A stretch of 64,000 bases of DNA from Siphonodentalium dalli. Taxonomy: Eukaryota; Mollusca; Scaphopoda; Gadilida; Siphonodentaliidae. Positions 37,199 through 49,913 of the stretch are shown here, one piece after another. The notes under the pieces are model-generated. The model made no database searches. It was not told the origin of the DNA and was given only the letters and a program-made list of their open reading frames with translations. Position numbers and translations under genes: made by a program. The stretch is from assembly GCA_032622095.1 (NCBI GenBank), contig CP136067.1:177602556-177666555 (forward strand), read 5' to 3'. Every line of letters begins with the position of its first letter. The first letter of the stretch is position 1.

Positions 37199-38047
37199 AT
37201 GGACATCAGAAAAAGTTTTTGAGAACTTTCAGGTTATCTCCTGATACCTTCGAAAAGTTGTATAACAACGTGAAGGAATCACTTGTCAATGAGCCAACTC
37301 CTTCTGCGAAACCACCCACTGAACCACAGAAGTTGGCCACATTTTAAAAATATGCTGGGTCTAATGAGACAATCAACCAGATTAGCACACTCTTCAGAGT
37401 AACTGAGTCATCTGTGGTTAGAGCCTGCAGAACGGGGTTATTAATGCTATTCTTGAAACTATGCGTCAGAAAATGATCAGATGGCCGGATACTTGTGATT
37501 ATGCGGACATCAGCGACAGATTAGAAGCTGTCGGTCATCCAGGTATCCCCAAGGTTATTGTGGCCCTGGACGGCAGTCACATCATCCCAAGTGTTCGTCC
37601 GTCTCAAGGTCCTGATGATTTTTCAACCGGAAGCAGTATCATTCAATTGTGTTACAATGCGTTTGTGATGACAGTGGGTGTTCATAGATGTCAGTGTTGG
37701 TATGCCAGGACAAATGCATGATGAGAAAATCTTTACTTGGGGATGCTGCTTATTCACTGGTCGATCGGATCATGACACCCTATCGGGATAATGGACACCT
37801 GTCTACGAAAGAAACTAAGTTCAACACAGTTCATTCGTCAAAGCGTCAACTAATAGAGAGGGAATTTGGTTTTCTGAAAACCCGTTTTAATAGGTTAATG
37901 CACTGTGTGAACATAACGGATTTGTCCGAGTTATCAGAATTTGTGTTGGCCTGTTGTATTCTGCACAACTTTCTTAAACAAAACAATGATGATGTTTGTA
38001 CATACAGCCAGTCACTTCCGAACGCCAGCCATCTGAATCTGTTCTAA
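37199..38047 (+). pseudogene. Harbinger transposase remnant, SHIIPS variant with KTRF
   Basis: Counterpart of 32357. Open pieces are 37461-37721 (first Asp) and 37688-38047 (second Asp, Glu, type-2 tail), in different frames with a short overlap. Confidence 0.85.
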
Positions 38048-38507
38048 CTACCTTCCCAGAGGCAGAAATGGTGCAAAGTGTAAAAGGAAGACACTGACAG
38101 ATAAACTTTAGTTTGTTTATGCTGGTGGAATCCTTTGAAATGCCTGCAGCTTGGACCTCCTGAAGTAACCATGTTATGTCATCTTTTAATAAGTTGATAA
38201 TTAATCGCGTGCTTTATATCTACATTTAAATATATACAGTAAATATGTGGAACTTTAACTACATTACTCACAGCTGTGTATCTTCACACTTTCCTATTTA
38301 AAAATCAATGACTCCCTTATCAACACATTTCGTTGTAACCGTGAATGTATAAGCATATTTTGTATTCATCACATGTTTGTCTATGATTGGAAAATAATCA
38401 CAATTTAATTTGTATCTGTGTAAACAAATGAGTCTGTCATAGCCTTTCATGTAGTTTAGAATGCCTCAATAATTGTCATTTGCATCGTTTTCCCAACTCA
38501 CAGTGAT

Positions 38508-39354
38508 ATGGACATCAGAAAAAGTTTTTGAGAACTTTCAGGTTATCTCCTGATACCTTCGAAAAGTTGTATAACAACGTGAAGGAATCACTTGTCAATG
38601 AGCCAACTCCTTCTGCGAAACCACCCACTGAACCACAGAAGTTGGCCACATTTTAAAAATATGCTGGGTCTAATGAGACAATCAACCAGATTAGCACACT
38701 CTTCAGAGTAACTGAGTCATCTGTGGTTAGAGCCTGCAGAACGGGGTTATTAATGCTATTCTTGAAACTATGCGTCAGAAAATGATCAGATGGCCGGATA
38801 CTTGTGATTATGCGGACATCAGCGAGGGATAAGAAGCTGTCGGTCATCCAGGTATCCCCCAAGGTTATTGTGGCCCTGGACGGCAGTCACATCCCAAGTG
38901 TTCGTCCGTCCCAAGGTCCTGATGATTTTTCAACCGGAAGCAGTATCATTCAATTGTGTTACAATGCGTGTGTGATGACAGTGGGTGTTCATAGATGTCA
39001 GTGTTGGTATGCCAGGACAAATGCATGATGAGAAAATCTTTACTTGGGGATGCTGCTTATCCACTGGTCGATCGGATCATGACACCCTATCGGGATAATG
39101 GACACCTGTCTACGAAAGAAACTAAGTTCAACACAGTTCATTCATCAAAGCGTCAACTAATAGAGAGGGAATTTGGTTTTCTGAAAAAACGTTTTAATAG
39201 GTTAATGCACTGTGTGAACATAACGGATTTGTCCGAGTTATCAGAATTTGTGTTGGCCTGTTGTATTCTGCACAACTTTCTTAAACAAAACAATGATGAT
39301 GTTTGTACATACAGCCAGTCACTTCCGAACGCCAGCCATCTGAATCTGTTCTAA
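38508..39354 (+). pseudogene. Harbinger transposase remnant, GGATAAG variant
   Basis: Counterpart of 33666. The first Asp lies in the open piece 38804-39028 and the second Asp and Glu in 38995-39354. Confidence 0.85.
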
Positions 39355-39818
39355 CTACCTTCCCAGAGGCAGAAATGGTGCAAAGTGTAAAAGGAAGACA
39401 CTGACAGGTAAACTTTAGTTTGTTTATGCTGGTGGAATCCTTTGAAATGCCTGCAGCTTGGACCTCCTGAAGTAACCATGTTATGTCATCTTTTAATAAG
39501 TTGATAATTAATCGTGTGCTTTATATCTACATTTAAATATATACAGTAAATATGTGGAACTTTAACTACATTACTCACAGCTGTGTATCTTCACACTTTC
39601 CTATTTAAAAATCAATGACTCCCTTATCAACACATCATTTCGTTGTAACCGTGAATGTATAAGCATATTTTGTATTCATCACATGTTTGTCTATGATTGG
39701 AAAATAATCACAATTTAATTTGTATCTGTGTAAACAAACTGAGTCTGTCATAGCCTTTCATGTAGTTTAGAATGCCTCAATAATTGTCATTTGCATCGTT
39801 TTCCCAACTCACAGTGAT

Positions 39819-40396
39819 ATGGACATCAGAAAAAGTTTTTGAGAACTTTCAGGGTATCTCCTGATACCTTCGAAAAGTTGTATAACAACGTGAAGGAATC
39901 ACTTGTCAATGAGCCAACTCCTTCTGCGAAACCACCCACTGAACCACAGAAGTTGGCCACATTTTAAAAATATACTGGGTCTAATGAGACAATCAACCAG
40001 ATTAGCACACTCTTCAGAGTAACTGAGTCATCTGTGGTTAGAGCCTGCAGAACGGGGTTATTAATGCTATTCTTGAAACTATGCGTCAGAAAATGATCAG
40101 ATGGCCGGATACTTGTGATTATGCGGACATCAGCGACAGATTAGAAGCTGTCGGTCATCCAGGTATCCCCAAGGTTATTGTGGCCCTGGACGGCAGTCAC
40201 ATCCCAAGTGTTCGTCCGTCCCAAGGTCCTGATGATTTTTCAACCGGAAGCAGTATCATTCAATTGTGTTACAATGCGTGTGTGATGACAGTGGGTGTTC
40301 ATAGATGTCAGTGTTGGTATGCCAGGACAAATGCATGATGAGAAAATCTTTACTTGGGGATGCTGCTTATCCACTGGTCGATTGGATCATGACACC
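39819..40396 (+). pseudogene. Truncated Harbinger transposase remnant (405-bp deletion)
   Basis: Counterpart of 34977 and 5841, with the deletion junction at 40396/40397. Confidence 0.87.
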
Positions 40397-40473
40397 TCAT
40401 GTCTTCTTTTAATAAGTTGATAATTAATCGTGTGCTTTATATCGACATTTAAATATATACAGTAAATATGTGG

Positions 40474-40482
40474 AACTTTAAC
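40474..40482. other. Second unoccupied insertion site
   Basis: AACTTTAAC is uninterrupted at the position homologous to the large insertion, between the truncated unit at 39819 and the SHIIPS unit at 40731. Confidence 0.92.
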
Positions 40483-40730
40483 TACATTACTCACAGCTGT
40501 GTATCTTCACACTTTCCTATTTAAAAATCAATGACTCCCTTATCAACACATTTCGTTGTAACCGTGAATGTATAAGCATATTTTGTATTCATCACATGTT
40601 TGTCTATGATTGGAAAATAATCACAATTTAATTTGTATCTGTGTAAACAAATGAGTCTGTCATAGCCTTTCATGTAGTTTAGAATGCCTCAATAATTGTC
40701 ATTTGCATCGTTTTCCCAACTCACAGTGAT

Positions 40731-41579
40731 ATGGACATCAGAAAAAGTTTTTGAGAACTTTCAGGTTATCTCCTCATACCTTCGAAAAGTTGTATAACAA
40801 CGTGAAGGAATCACTTGTCAATGAGCCAACTCCTTCTGCGAAACCACCCACTGAACCACAGAAGTTGGCCACATTTTAAAAATATGCTGGGTCTAATGAG
40901 ACAATCAACCAGATTAGCACACTCTTCAGAGTAACTGAGTCATCTGTTGTTAGAGCCTGCAGAACGGGGTTATTAATGCTATTCTTGAAACTATGCGTCA
41001 GAAAATGATCAGATGGCCGGATACTTGTGATTATGCGGACATCAGCGACAGATTAGAAGCTGTCGGTCATCCAGGTATCCCCAAGGTTATTGTGGCCCTG
41101 GACGGCAGTCACATCATCCCAAGTGTTCGTCCGTCTCAAGGTCCTGATGATTTTTCAACCGGAAGCAGTATCATTCAATTGTGTTACAATGCGTTTGTGA
41201 TGACAGTGGGTGTTCATAGATGTCAGTGTTGGTATGCCAGGACAAATGCATGATGAGAAAATCTTTACTTGGGGATGCTGCTTATTCACTGGTCGATCGG
41301 ATCATGACACCCTATCGGGATAATGGACACCTGTCTACGAAAGAAACTAAGTTCAACACAGTTCATTCGTCAAAGCGTCAACTAATAGAGAGGGAATTTG
41401 GTTTTCTGAAAAACCGTTTTAATAGGTTAATGCACTGTGTGAACATAACGGATTTGTCCGAGTTATCAGAATTTGTGTTGGCCTGTTGTATTCTGCACAA
41501 CTTTCTTAAACAAAACAATGATGATGTTTGTACATACAGCCAGTCACTTCCGAACGCCAGCCATCTGAATCTGTTCTAA
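40731..41579 (+). pseudogene. Harbinger transposase remnant, SHIIPS variant
   Basis: Like 31048 and 35889 in CTCATACC and CTGTTGTTAG, but with GAGCCAACTCC and GATCGGATC. It is therefore a slightly different allele of the first unit. Confidence 0.85.
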
Positions 41580-42039
41580 CTACCTTCCCAGAGGCAGAAA
41601 TGGTGCAAAGTGTAAAAGGAAGACACTGACAGATAAACTTTAGTTTGTTTATGCTGGTGGAATCCTTTGAAATGCCTGCAGCTTGGACCTCCTGAAGTAA
41701 CCATGTTATGTCATCTTTTAATAAGTTGATAATTAATCGCGTGCTTTATATCTACATTTAAATATATACAGTAAATATGTGGAACTTTAACTACATTACT
41801 CACAGCTGTGTATCTTCACACTTTCCTATTTAAAAATCAATGACTCCCTTATCAACACATTTCGTTGTAACCGTGAATGTATAAGCATATTTTGAATTCA
41901 TCACATGTTTGTCTATGATTGGAAAATAATCACAATTTAATTTGTATCTGTGTAAACAAATGAGTCTGTCATAGCCTTTCATGTAGTTTAGAATGCCTCA
42001 ATAATTGTCATTTGCATCGTTTTCCCAACTCACAGTGAT

Positions 42040-42888
42040 ATGGACATCAGAAATTTTTTTTGAGAACTTTCAGGTTATCTCCTGATACCTTCGAAAAGTT
42101 GTATAACAACGTGAAGGAATCACTTGTCAATGAGCCAACTCCTTCTGCGAAACCACCCACTGAACCACAGAAGTTGGCCACATTTTAAAAATATGCTGGG
42201 TCTAATGAGACAATCAACCAGATTAGCACACTCTTCAGAGTAACTGAGTCATCTGTGGTTAGAGCCTGCAGAACGGGGTTATTAATGCTATTCTTGAAAC
42301 TATGCGTCAGAAAATGATCAGATGGCCGGATACTTGTGATTATGCGGACATCAGCGACAGATTAGAAGCTGTCGGTCATCCAGGTATCCCCAAGGTTATT
42401 GTGGCCCTGGACGGCAGTCACATCATCCCAAGTGTTCGTCCGTCTCAAGGTCCTGATGATTTTTCAACCGGAAGCAGTATCATTCAATTGTGTTACAATG
42501 CGTTTGTGATGACAGTGGGTGTTCATAGATGTCAGTGTTGGTATGCCAGGACAAATGCATGATGAGAAAATCTTTACTTGGGGATGCTGCTTATTCACTG
42601 GTCGATCGGATCATGACACCCTATCGGGATAATGGACACCTGTCTACGAAAGAAACTAAGTTCAACACAGTTCATTCGTCAAAGCGTCAACTAATAGAGA
42701 GGGAATTTGGTTTTCTGAAAAACCGTTTTAATAGGTTAATGCACTGTGTGAACATAACGGATTTGTCCGAGTTATCAGAATTTGTGTTGGCCTGTTGTAT
42801 TCTGCACAACTTTCTTAAACAAAACAATGATGATGTTTGTACATACAGCCAGTCACTTCCGAACGCCAGCCATCTGAATCTGTTCTAA
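42040..42888 (+). pseudogene. Harbinger transposase remnant, poly-T variant
   Basis: SHIIPS unit whose N-terminal region reads AGAAATTTTTTTTGAG in place of AGAAAAAGTTTTTGAG, a change shared only with 43349 and 44658. Three neighbouring units sharing it indicate a local unit duplication. Confidence 0.84.
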
Positions 42889-43348
42889 CTACCTTCCCAG
42901 AGGCAGAAATGGTGCAAAGTGTAAAAGGAAGACACTGACAGATAAACTTTAGTTTGTTTATGCTGGTGGAATCCTTTGAAATGCCTGCAGCTTGGACCTC
43001 CTGAAGTAACCATGTTATGTCATCTTTTAATAAGTTGATAATTAATCGCGTGCTTTATATCTACATTTAAATATATACAGTAAATATGTGGAACTTTAAC
43101 TACATTACTCACAGCTGTGTATCTTCACACTTTCCTATTTAAAAATCAATGACTCCCTTATCAACACATTTCGTTGTAACCGTGAATGTATAAGCATATT
43201 TTGAATTCATCACATGTTTGTCTATGATTGGAAAATAATCACAATTTAATTTGTATCTGTGTAAACAAATGAGTCTGTCATAGCCTTTCATGTAGTTTAG
43301 AATGCCTCAATAATTGTCATTTGCATCGTTTTCCCAACTCACAGTGAT

Positions 43349-44197
43349 ATGGACATCAGAAATTTTTTTTGAGAACTTTCAGGTTATCTCCTGATACCTT
43401 CGAAAAGTTGTATAACAACGTGAAGGAATCACTTGTCAATGAGCCAACTCCTTCTGCGAAACCACCCACTGAACCACAGAAGTTGGCCACATTTTAAAAA
43501 TATGCTGGGTCTAATGAGACAATCAACCAGATTAGCACACTCTTCAGAGTAACTGAGTCATCTGTGGTTAGAGCCTGCAGAACGGGGTTATTAATGCTAT
43601 TCTTGAAACTATGCGTCAGAAAATGATCAGATGGCCGGATACTTGTGATTATGCGGACATCAGCGACAGATTAGAAGCTGTCGGTCATCCAGGTATCCCC
43701 AAGGTTATTGTGGCCCTGGACGGCAGTCACATCATCCCAAGTGTTCGTCCGTCTCAAGGTCCTGATGATTTTTCAACCGGAAGCAGTATCATTCAATTGT
43801 GTTACAATGCGTTTGTGATGACAGTGGGTGTTCATAGATGTCAGTGTTGGTATGCCAGGACAAATGCATGATGAGAAAATCTTTACTTGGGGATGCTGCT
43901 TATTCACTGGTCGATCGGATCATGACACCCTATCGGGATAATGGACACCTGTCTACGAAAGAAACTAAGTTCAACACAGTTCATTCGTCAAAGCGTCAAC
44001 TAATAGAGAGGGAATTTGGTTTTCTGAAAAACCGTTTTAATAGGTTAATGCACTGTGTGAACATAACGGATTTGTCCGAGTTATCAGAATTTGTGTTGGC
44101 CTGTTGTATTCTGCACAACTTTCTTAAACAAAACAATGATGATGTTTGTACATACAGCCAGTCACTTCCGAACGCCAGCCATCTGAATATGTTCTAA
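43349..44197 (+). pseudogene. Harbinger transposase remnant, poly-T variant
   Basis: Duplicate of the unit at 42040, 1309 bp away. A private change gives NMF for NLF at the end of the tail. Confidence 0.84.
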
Positions 44198-44657
44198 CTA
44201 CCTTCCCAGAGGCAGAAATGGTGCAAAGTGTAAAAGGAAGACACTGACAGATAAACTTTAGTTTGTTTATGCTGGTGGAATCCTTTGAAATGCCTGCAGA
44301 TTGGACCTCCTGAAGTAACCATGTTATGTCATCTTTTAATAAGTTGATAATTAATCGCGTGCTTTATATCTACATTTAAATATATACAGTAAATATGTGG
44401 AACTTTAACTACATTACTCACAGCTGTGTATCTTCACACTTTCCTATTTAAAAATCAATGACTCCCTTATCAACACATTTCGTTGTAACCGTGAATGTAT
44501 AAGCATATTTTGTATTCATCACATGTTTGTCTATGATTGGAAAATAATCACAATTTAATTTGTATCTGTGTAAACAAATGAGTCTGTCATAGCCTTTCAT
44601 GTAGTTTAGAATGCCTCAATAATTGTCATTTGCATCGTTTTCCCAACTCACAGTGAT

Positions 44658-45505
44658 ATGGATATCAGAAATTTTTTTTGAGAACTTTCAGGTTATCTCC
44701 TGATACCTTCGAAAAGTTGTATAACAACGTGAAGGAATCACTTGTCAATGAGCCAACTCCTTCTGCGAAACCACCCACTGAACCACAGAAGTTGGCCACA
44801 TTTAAAAAATATGCTGGGTCTAATGAGACAATCAACCAGATTAGCACACTCTTCAGAGTAACTGAGTCATCTGTGGTTAGAGCCTGCAGAACGGGGTTAT
44901 TAATGCTATTCTTGAAACTATGCGTCAGAAAATGATCAGATGGCCGGATACTTGTGATTATGCGGACATCAGCGAGGGATAAGAAGCTGTCGGTCATCCA
45001 GGTATCCCCCAAGGTTATTGTGGCCCTGGACGGCAGTCACATCCCAAGTGTTCGTCCGTCCCAAGGTCCTGATGATTTTTCAACCGGAAGCAGTATCATT
45101 CAATTGTGTTACAATGCGTGTGTGATGACAGTGGGTGTTCATAGATGTCAGTGTTGGTATGCCAGGACAAATGCATGATGAGAAAATCTATACTTGGGGA
45201 TGCTGCTTATCCACTGGTCGATCGGATCATGACACCCTATCGGGATAATGGACACCTGTCTACGAAAGAAACTAAGTTCAACACAGTTCATTCATCAAAG
45301 CATCAACTAATAGAGAGGGAATTTGGTTTTCTGAAAAAACCGTTTTAATAGGTTAATGCACTGTGTGAACATAACGGATTTGTCCGAGTTATCAGAATTT
45401 GTGTTGGCCTGTTGTATTCTGCACAACTTTCTTAAACAAAACAATGATGATGTTTGTACATACAGCCAGTCACTTCCGAACGCCAGCCATCTGAATCTGT
45501 TCTAA
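44658..45505 (+). pseudogene. Harbinger transposase remnant with open N-terminal part
   Basis: The T/A tract reads TTTAAAAAA, so the N-terminal part stays open from about 44678 to 44935 (SPDTFEKLYNN, LATFKKYAGS, then the helix-turn-helix-like ETINQISTLFRVTESSVV). It then runs out of frame at ACGGGG. The GGATAAG stop and extra C follow. One additional A before CCGTTTT shifts the frame after the catalytic Glu (piece ends at 45348). KSILGDAAY has Ile for Leu. This is the only copy with this tract, which probably represents the ancestral reading. Confidence 0.84.
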
Positions 45506-45969
45506 CTACCTTCCCAGAGGCAGAAATGGTGCAAAGTGTAAAAGGAAGACACTGACAGGTAAACTTTAGTTTGTTTATGCTGGTGGAATCCTTTGAAATG
45601 CCTGCAGCTTGGACCTCCTGAAGTAACCATGTTATGTCATCTTTTAATAAGTTGATAATTAATCGTGTGCTTTATATCTACATTTAAATATATACAGTAA
45701 ATATGTGGAACTTTAACTACATTACTCACAGCTGTGTATCTTCACACTTTCCTATTTAAAAATCAATGACTCCCTTATCAACACATCATTTCGTTGTAAC
45801 CGTGAATGTATAAGCATATTTTGTATTCATCACATGTTTGTCTATGATTGGAAAATAATCACAATTTAATTTGTATCTGTGTAAACAAACTGAGTCTGTC
45901 ATAGCCTTTCATGTAGTTTAGAATGCCTCAATAATTGTCATTTGCATCGTTTTCCCAACTCACAGTGAT

Positions 45970-46890
45970 ATGGACATCAGAAAAAGTTTTTGAGAACTTT
46001 CAGGGTAACTCCTGATACCTTCGAAAAGTTGTATAACAACGTGAAGGAATCACTTGTCAATGAGCCAACTCCTTCTGCGAAACCACCCACTGAACCACAG
46101 AAGTTGGCCACATTTTAAAAATATGCTGGGTCTAATGAGACAATCAACCAGATTAGCACACTCTTCAGAGTAACTGAGTCATCTGTGGTTAGAGCCTGCA
46201 GAACGGGGTTATTAATGCTATTCTTGAAACTATGCGTCAGAAAATGATCAGATGGCCGGATACTTGTGATTATGCGGACATCAGCGACAGATTAGAAGCT
46301 GTCGGTCATCCAGGTATCCCCAAGGTTATTGTGGCCCTGGACGGCAGTCACATCCCAAGTGTTCGTCCGTCCCAAGGTCCTGATGATTTTTCAACCGGAA
46401 GCAGTATCATTCAATTGTGTTACAATGCGTGTGTGATGACAGTGGGTGTTCATAGATGTCAGTGTTGGTATGCCAGGACAAATGCATGATGAGAAAATCT
46501 TTACTTGGGGATGCTGCTTATCCACTGGTCGATTGGATCATGACACCCTATCGGGATAATGGACACCTGTCTACGAAAGAAACTAAGTTCAACATAGTTC
46601 ATTCATCAAAGCGTCAGGTAATAGAGAGGGAATTTGGTTTTCTGAAAAACCATTTTAATAGGTTAATGCATTGTGTGAACATAACGAATTTGTCTGAGTT
46701 ATCAGAATTTGTGTTGGCCTGTTGTATTCTGCACAACTTTCTTAAACAAAACAATGATGTTTGTTTGGACATACAGCCAGTCACTTCCGATAGCCAGCCA
46801 TCTGAATCTGTTCTAACTACCTTCCCAGAGGCAGAACTAGGCAGAGATGGTGCAAAGTGTAAAAGGAAGACACTGACAGATAAACTTTAG
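45970..46890 (+). pseudogene. Full-length Harbinger transposase remnant, type-1 tail (reference copy)
   Basis: A PIF/Harbinger transposase cuts and pastes its own element using a DDE nuclease domain. Codons for the three catalytic-type residues survive here: Asp in VALDGSHI at 46340-46342, Asp in LLGDAAYPLVD at 46510-46512 and Glu in IEREFG at 46624-46626. LACCILHNFLKQ and a basic type-1 tail follow. The reading path moves between frames at the ACGGGG run, at the T-run after GPDD, and twice around MPGQMHDEKIF (about 46451-46500). In addition there is a TAA in the TTTTAAAAA tract. These breaks are common to the array, so no active protein is expected. Full-length HARBI1-like proteins are about 350-400 residues, and the pieces here sum to a little under that. 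Confidence 0.87.
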
Positions 46891-47286
46891 TTTGTTTATG
46901 CTGGTGGAATCCTTTGCAATGCATGTAGCTTCGACCTCATGAAGTCACCATGTCATGTCTTCTTTTAATAAGTTGATAATTAATCGTGTGCTTTATATCG
47001 ACATTTAAATATATACAGTAAATATGTGGAACTTTAACTACATTACTCACAGCTGTGTATCTTCACACTTTCCTATTTAAAAATCAATGACTCCCTTATC
47101 AACACATTTCGTTGTAACCGTGAATGTATAAGCATATTTTGTATTCATCACATGTTTGTCTATGATTGGAAAATAATCACAATTTAATTTGTATCTGTGT
47201 AAACAAATGAGTCTGTCATAGCCTTTCATGTAGTTTAGAATGCCTCAATAATTGTCATTTGCATCGTTTTCCCAACTCACAGTGAT

Positions 47287-48135
47287 ATGGACATCAGAAA
47301 AAGTTTTTGAGAACTTTCAGGTTATCTCCTGATACCTTCGAAAAGTTGTATAACAACGTGAAGGAATCACTTGTCAATGAGCCAACTCCTTCTGCGAAAC
47401 CACCCACTGAACCACAGAAGTTGGCCACATTTTAAAAATATGCTGGGTCTAATGAGACAATCAACCAGATTAGCACACTCTTCAGAGTAACTGAGTCATC
47501 TGTGGTTAGAGCCTGCAGAACGGGGTTATTAATGCTATTCTTGAAACTATGCGTCAGAAAATGATCAGATGGCCGGATACTTGTGATTATGCGGACATCA
47601 GCGACAGATTAGAAGCTGTCGGTCATCCAGGTATCCCAAAGGTTATTGTGGCCCTGGGCGGCAGTCACATCATCCCAAGTGTTCGTCCGTCTCAAGGTCC
47701 TGATGATTTTTCAACCGGAAGCAGTATCATTCAATTGTGTTACAATGCGTTTGTGATGACAGTGGGTGTTCATAGATGTCAGTGTTGGTATGCCAGGTCA
47801 AATGCATGATGAGAAAATCTTTACTTGGGGATGCTGCTTATTCACTGGTCGATCGGATCATGACACCCTATCGGGATAATGGACACCTGTCTACGAAAGA
47901 AACTAAGTTCAACATAGTTCATTCGTCAAAGCGTCAACTAATAGAGAGGGAATTTGGTTTTCTGAAAACCCGTTTTAATAGGTTAATGCACTGTGTGAAC
48001 ATAACGGATTTGTCCGAGTTATCAGAATTTGTGTTGGCCTGTTGTATTCTGCACAACTTTCTTAAACAAAACAATGATGATGTTTGTACATACAGCCAGT
48101 CACTTCCGAACGCCAGCCATCTGAATCTGTTCTAA
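47287..48135 (+). pseudogene. Harbinger transposase remnant, catalytic Asp lost
   Basis: SHIIPS unit in which the first catalytic Asp codon is GGC (Gly) at 47657-47659, giving VALGGSHI. Other private changes are ATCCCAAAGG for ATCCCCAAGG, GGTCAAATGC for GGACAAATGC and QVKC for QDKC. Confidence 0.85.
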
Positions 48136-48595
48136 CTACCTTCCCAGAGGCAGAAATGGTGCAAAGTGTAAAAGGAAGACACTGACAGATAAACTTTAGT
48201 TTGTTTATGCTGGTGGAATCCTTTGAAATGCCTGCAGCTTGGACCTCCTGAAGTAACCATGTTATGTCATCTTTTAATAAGTTGATAATTAATCGTGTGC
48301 TTTATATCTACATTTAAATATATACAGTAAATATGAGGAACTTTAACTACATTACTCACAGCTGTGTATCTTCACACTTTCCTATTTAAAAATCAATGAC
48401 TCCCTTATCAACACATTTCGTTGTAACCGTGAATGTATAAGCATATTTTGTATTCATCACATGTTTGTCTATGATTGGAAAATAATCACAATTTAATTTG
48501 TATCTGTGTAAACAAATGAGTCTGTCATAGCCTTTCATGTAGTTTAGAATGCCTCGATAATTGTCATTTGCATCGTTTTCCCAACTCACAGTGAT

Positions 48596-49517
48596 ATGGA
48601 CATCAGAAAAAGTTTTTGAGAACTTTCAGGTTATCTCCTGATACCTTCGAAAAGTTGTATAACAACGTGAAGGAATCACTTGTCAATGAGCCAACTCCTT
48701 CTGCGAAACCACCCACTGAACCACAGAAGTTGGCCACATTTTAAAAATATGCTGGGTCTAATGAGACAATCAACCAGATTAGCACACTCTTCAGAGTAAC
48801 TGAGTCATCTGTGGTTAGAGCCTGCAGAACGGGGTTATTAATGCTATTCTTGAAACTATGCGTCAGAAAATGATCAGATGGCCGGATACTTGTGATTATG
48901 CGGACATCAGCGAGGGATAAGAAGCTGTCGGTCATCCAGGTATCCCCCAAGGTTATTGTGGCCCTGGACGGCAGTCACATCCCAAGTGTTCGTCCGTCCC
49001 AAGGTCCTGATGATTTTTCAACCGGAAGCAGTATCATTCAATTGTGTTACAATGCGTGTGTGATGACAGTGGGTGTTCATAGATGTCAGTGTTGGTATGC
49101 CAGGACAAATGCATGATGAGAAAATCTTTACTTGGGGATGCTGCTTATCCACTGGTCGATTGGATCATGACACCCTATCGGGATAATGGACACCTGTCTA
49201 CGAAAGAAACTAAGTTCAACATAGTTCATTCATCAAAGCGTCAGGTAATAGAGAGGGAATTTGGTTTTCTGAAAAACCATTTTAATAGGTTAATGCATTG
49301 TGTGAACATAACGAATTTGTCTGAGTTATCAGAATTTGTGTTGGCCTGTTGTATTCTGCACAACTTTCTTAAACAAAACAATGATGTTTGTTTGGACATA
49401 CAGCCAGTCACTTCCGATAGCCAGCCATCTGAATCTGTTCTAACTACCTTCCCAGAGGCAGAACTAGGCAGAGATGGTGCAAAGTGTAAAAGGAAGACAC
49501 TGACAGATAAACTTTAG
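48596..49517 (+). pseudogene. Harbinger transposase remnant, GGATAAG head with type-1 tail
   Basis: Combines the GGATAAG central segment, elsewhere linked to type-2 tails, with a type-1 C-terminal half open at 49083-49517. This exchange of halves is the common state from here to 55.6 kb. Confidence 0.85.
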
Positions 49518-49913
49518 TTTGTTTATGCTGGTGGAATCCTTTGCAATGCATGTAGCTTCGGCCTCCTGAAGTCACCATGTCATGTCATCTTTTAATAAGT
49601 TGATAATTAATCGTGTGCTTTATATCGACATTTAAATATATACAGTAAATATGTGGAACTTTAACTACATTACTCACAGCTGTGTATCTTCACACTTTCC
49701 TATTTAAAAATCAATGACTCCCTTATCAACACATTTCGTTGTAACCGTGAATGTATAAGCATATTTTGTATTCATCACATGTTTGTCTATGATTGGAAAA
49801 TAATCACAATTTAATTTGTATCTGTGTAAACAAATGAGTCTGTCATAGCCTTTCATGTAGTTTAGAATGCCTCAATAATTGTCATTTGCATCGTTTTCCC
49901 AACTCACAGTGAT

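Larger units (their letters stand above)
35632..40473 (+). repeat. 4.84-kb higher-order repeat, copy 2
   Basis: It is 4842 bp long and collinear with copy 1 in all four units. A private difference is CAATTGAATTTTGTATC near 37091 in the spacer. Confidence 0.9.
40474..47029 (+). repeat. Higher-order repeat, copy 3, expanded
   Basis: It is 6556 bp long, which equals 4842 + 405 + 1309. Relative to copies 1 and 2 it has one additional SHIIPS unit (three at 40731, 42040 and 43349) and an undeleted fourth unit at 45970. It is the likely relative of the state before the deletion. Confidence 0.83.

Noticed and set aside
44678-44935. Possible functional N-terminal transposase gene
   Set aside because: It opens only at a TTG codon, runs out of frame before the catalytic domain, and the same unit has at least two further breaks.
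48386-48589. Minus-strand 67-codon frame in a unit spacer
   Set aside because: It is opened by a single CAATAATT to CGATAATT change in one spacer. Homologous spacers have a stop.
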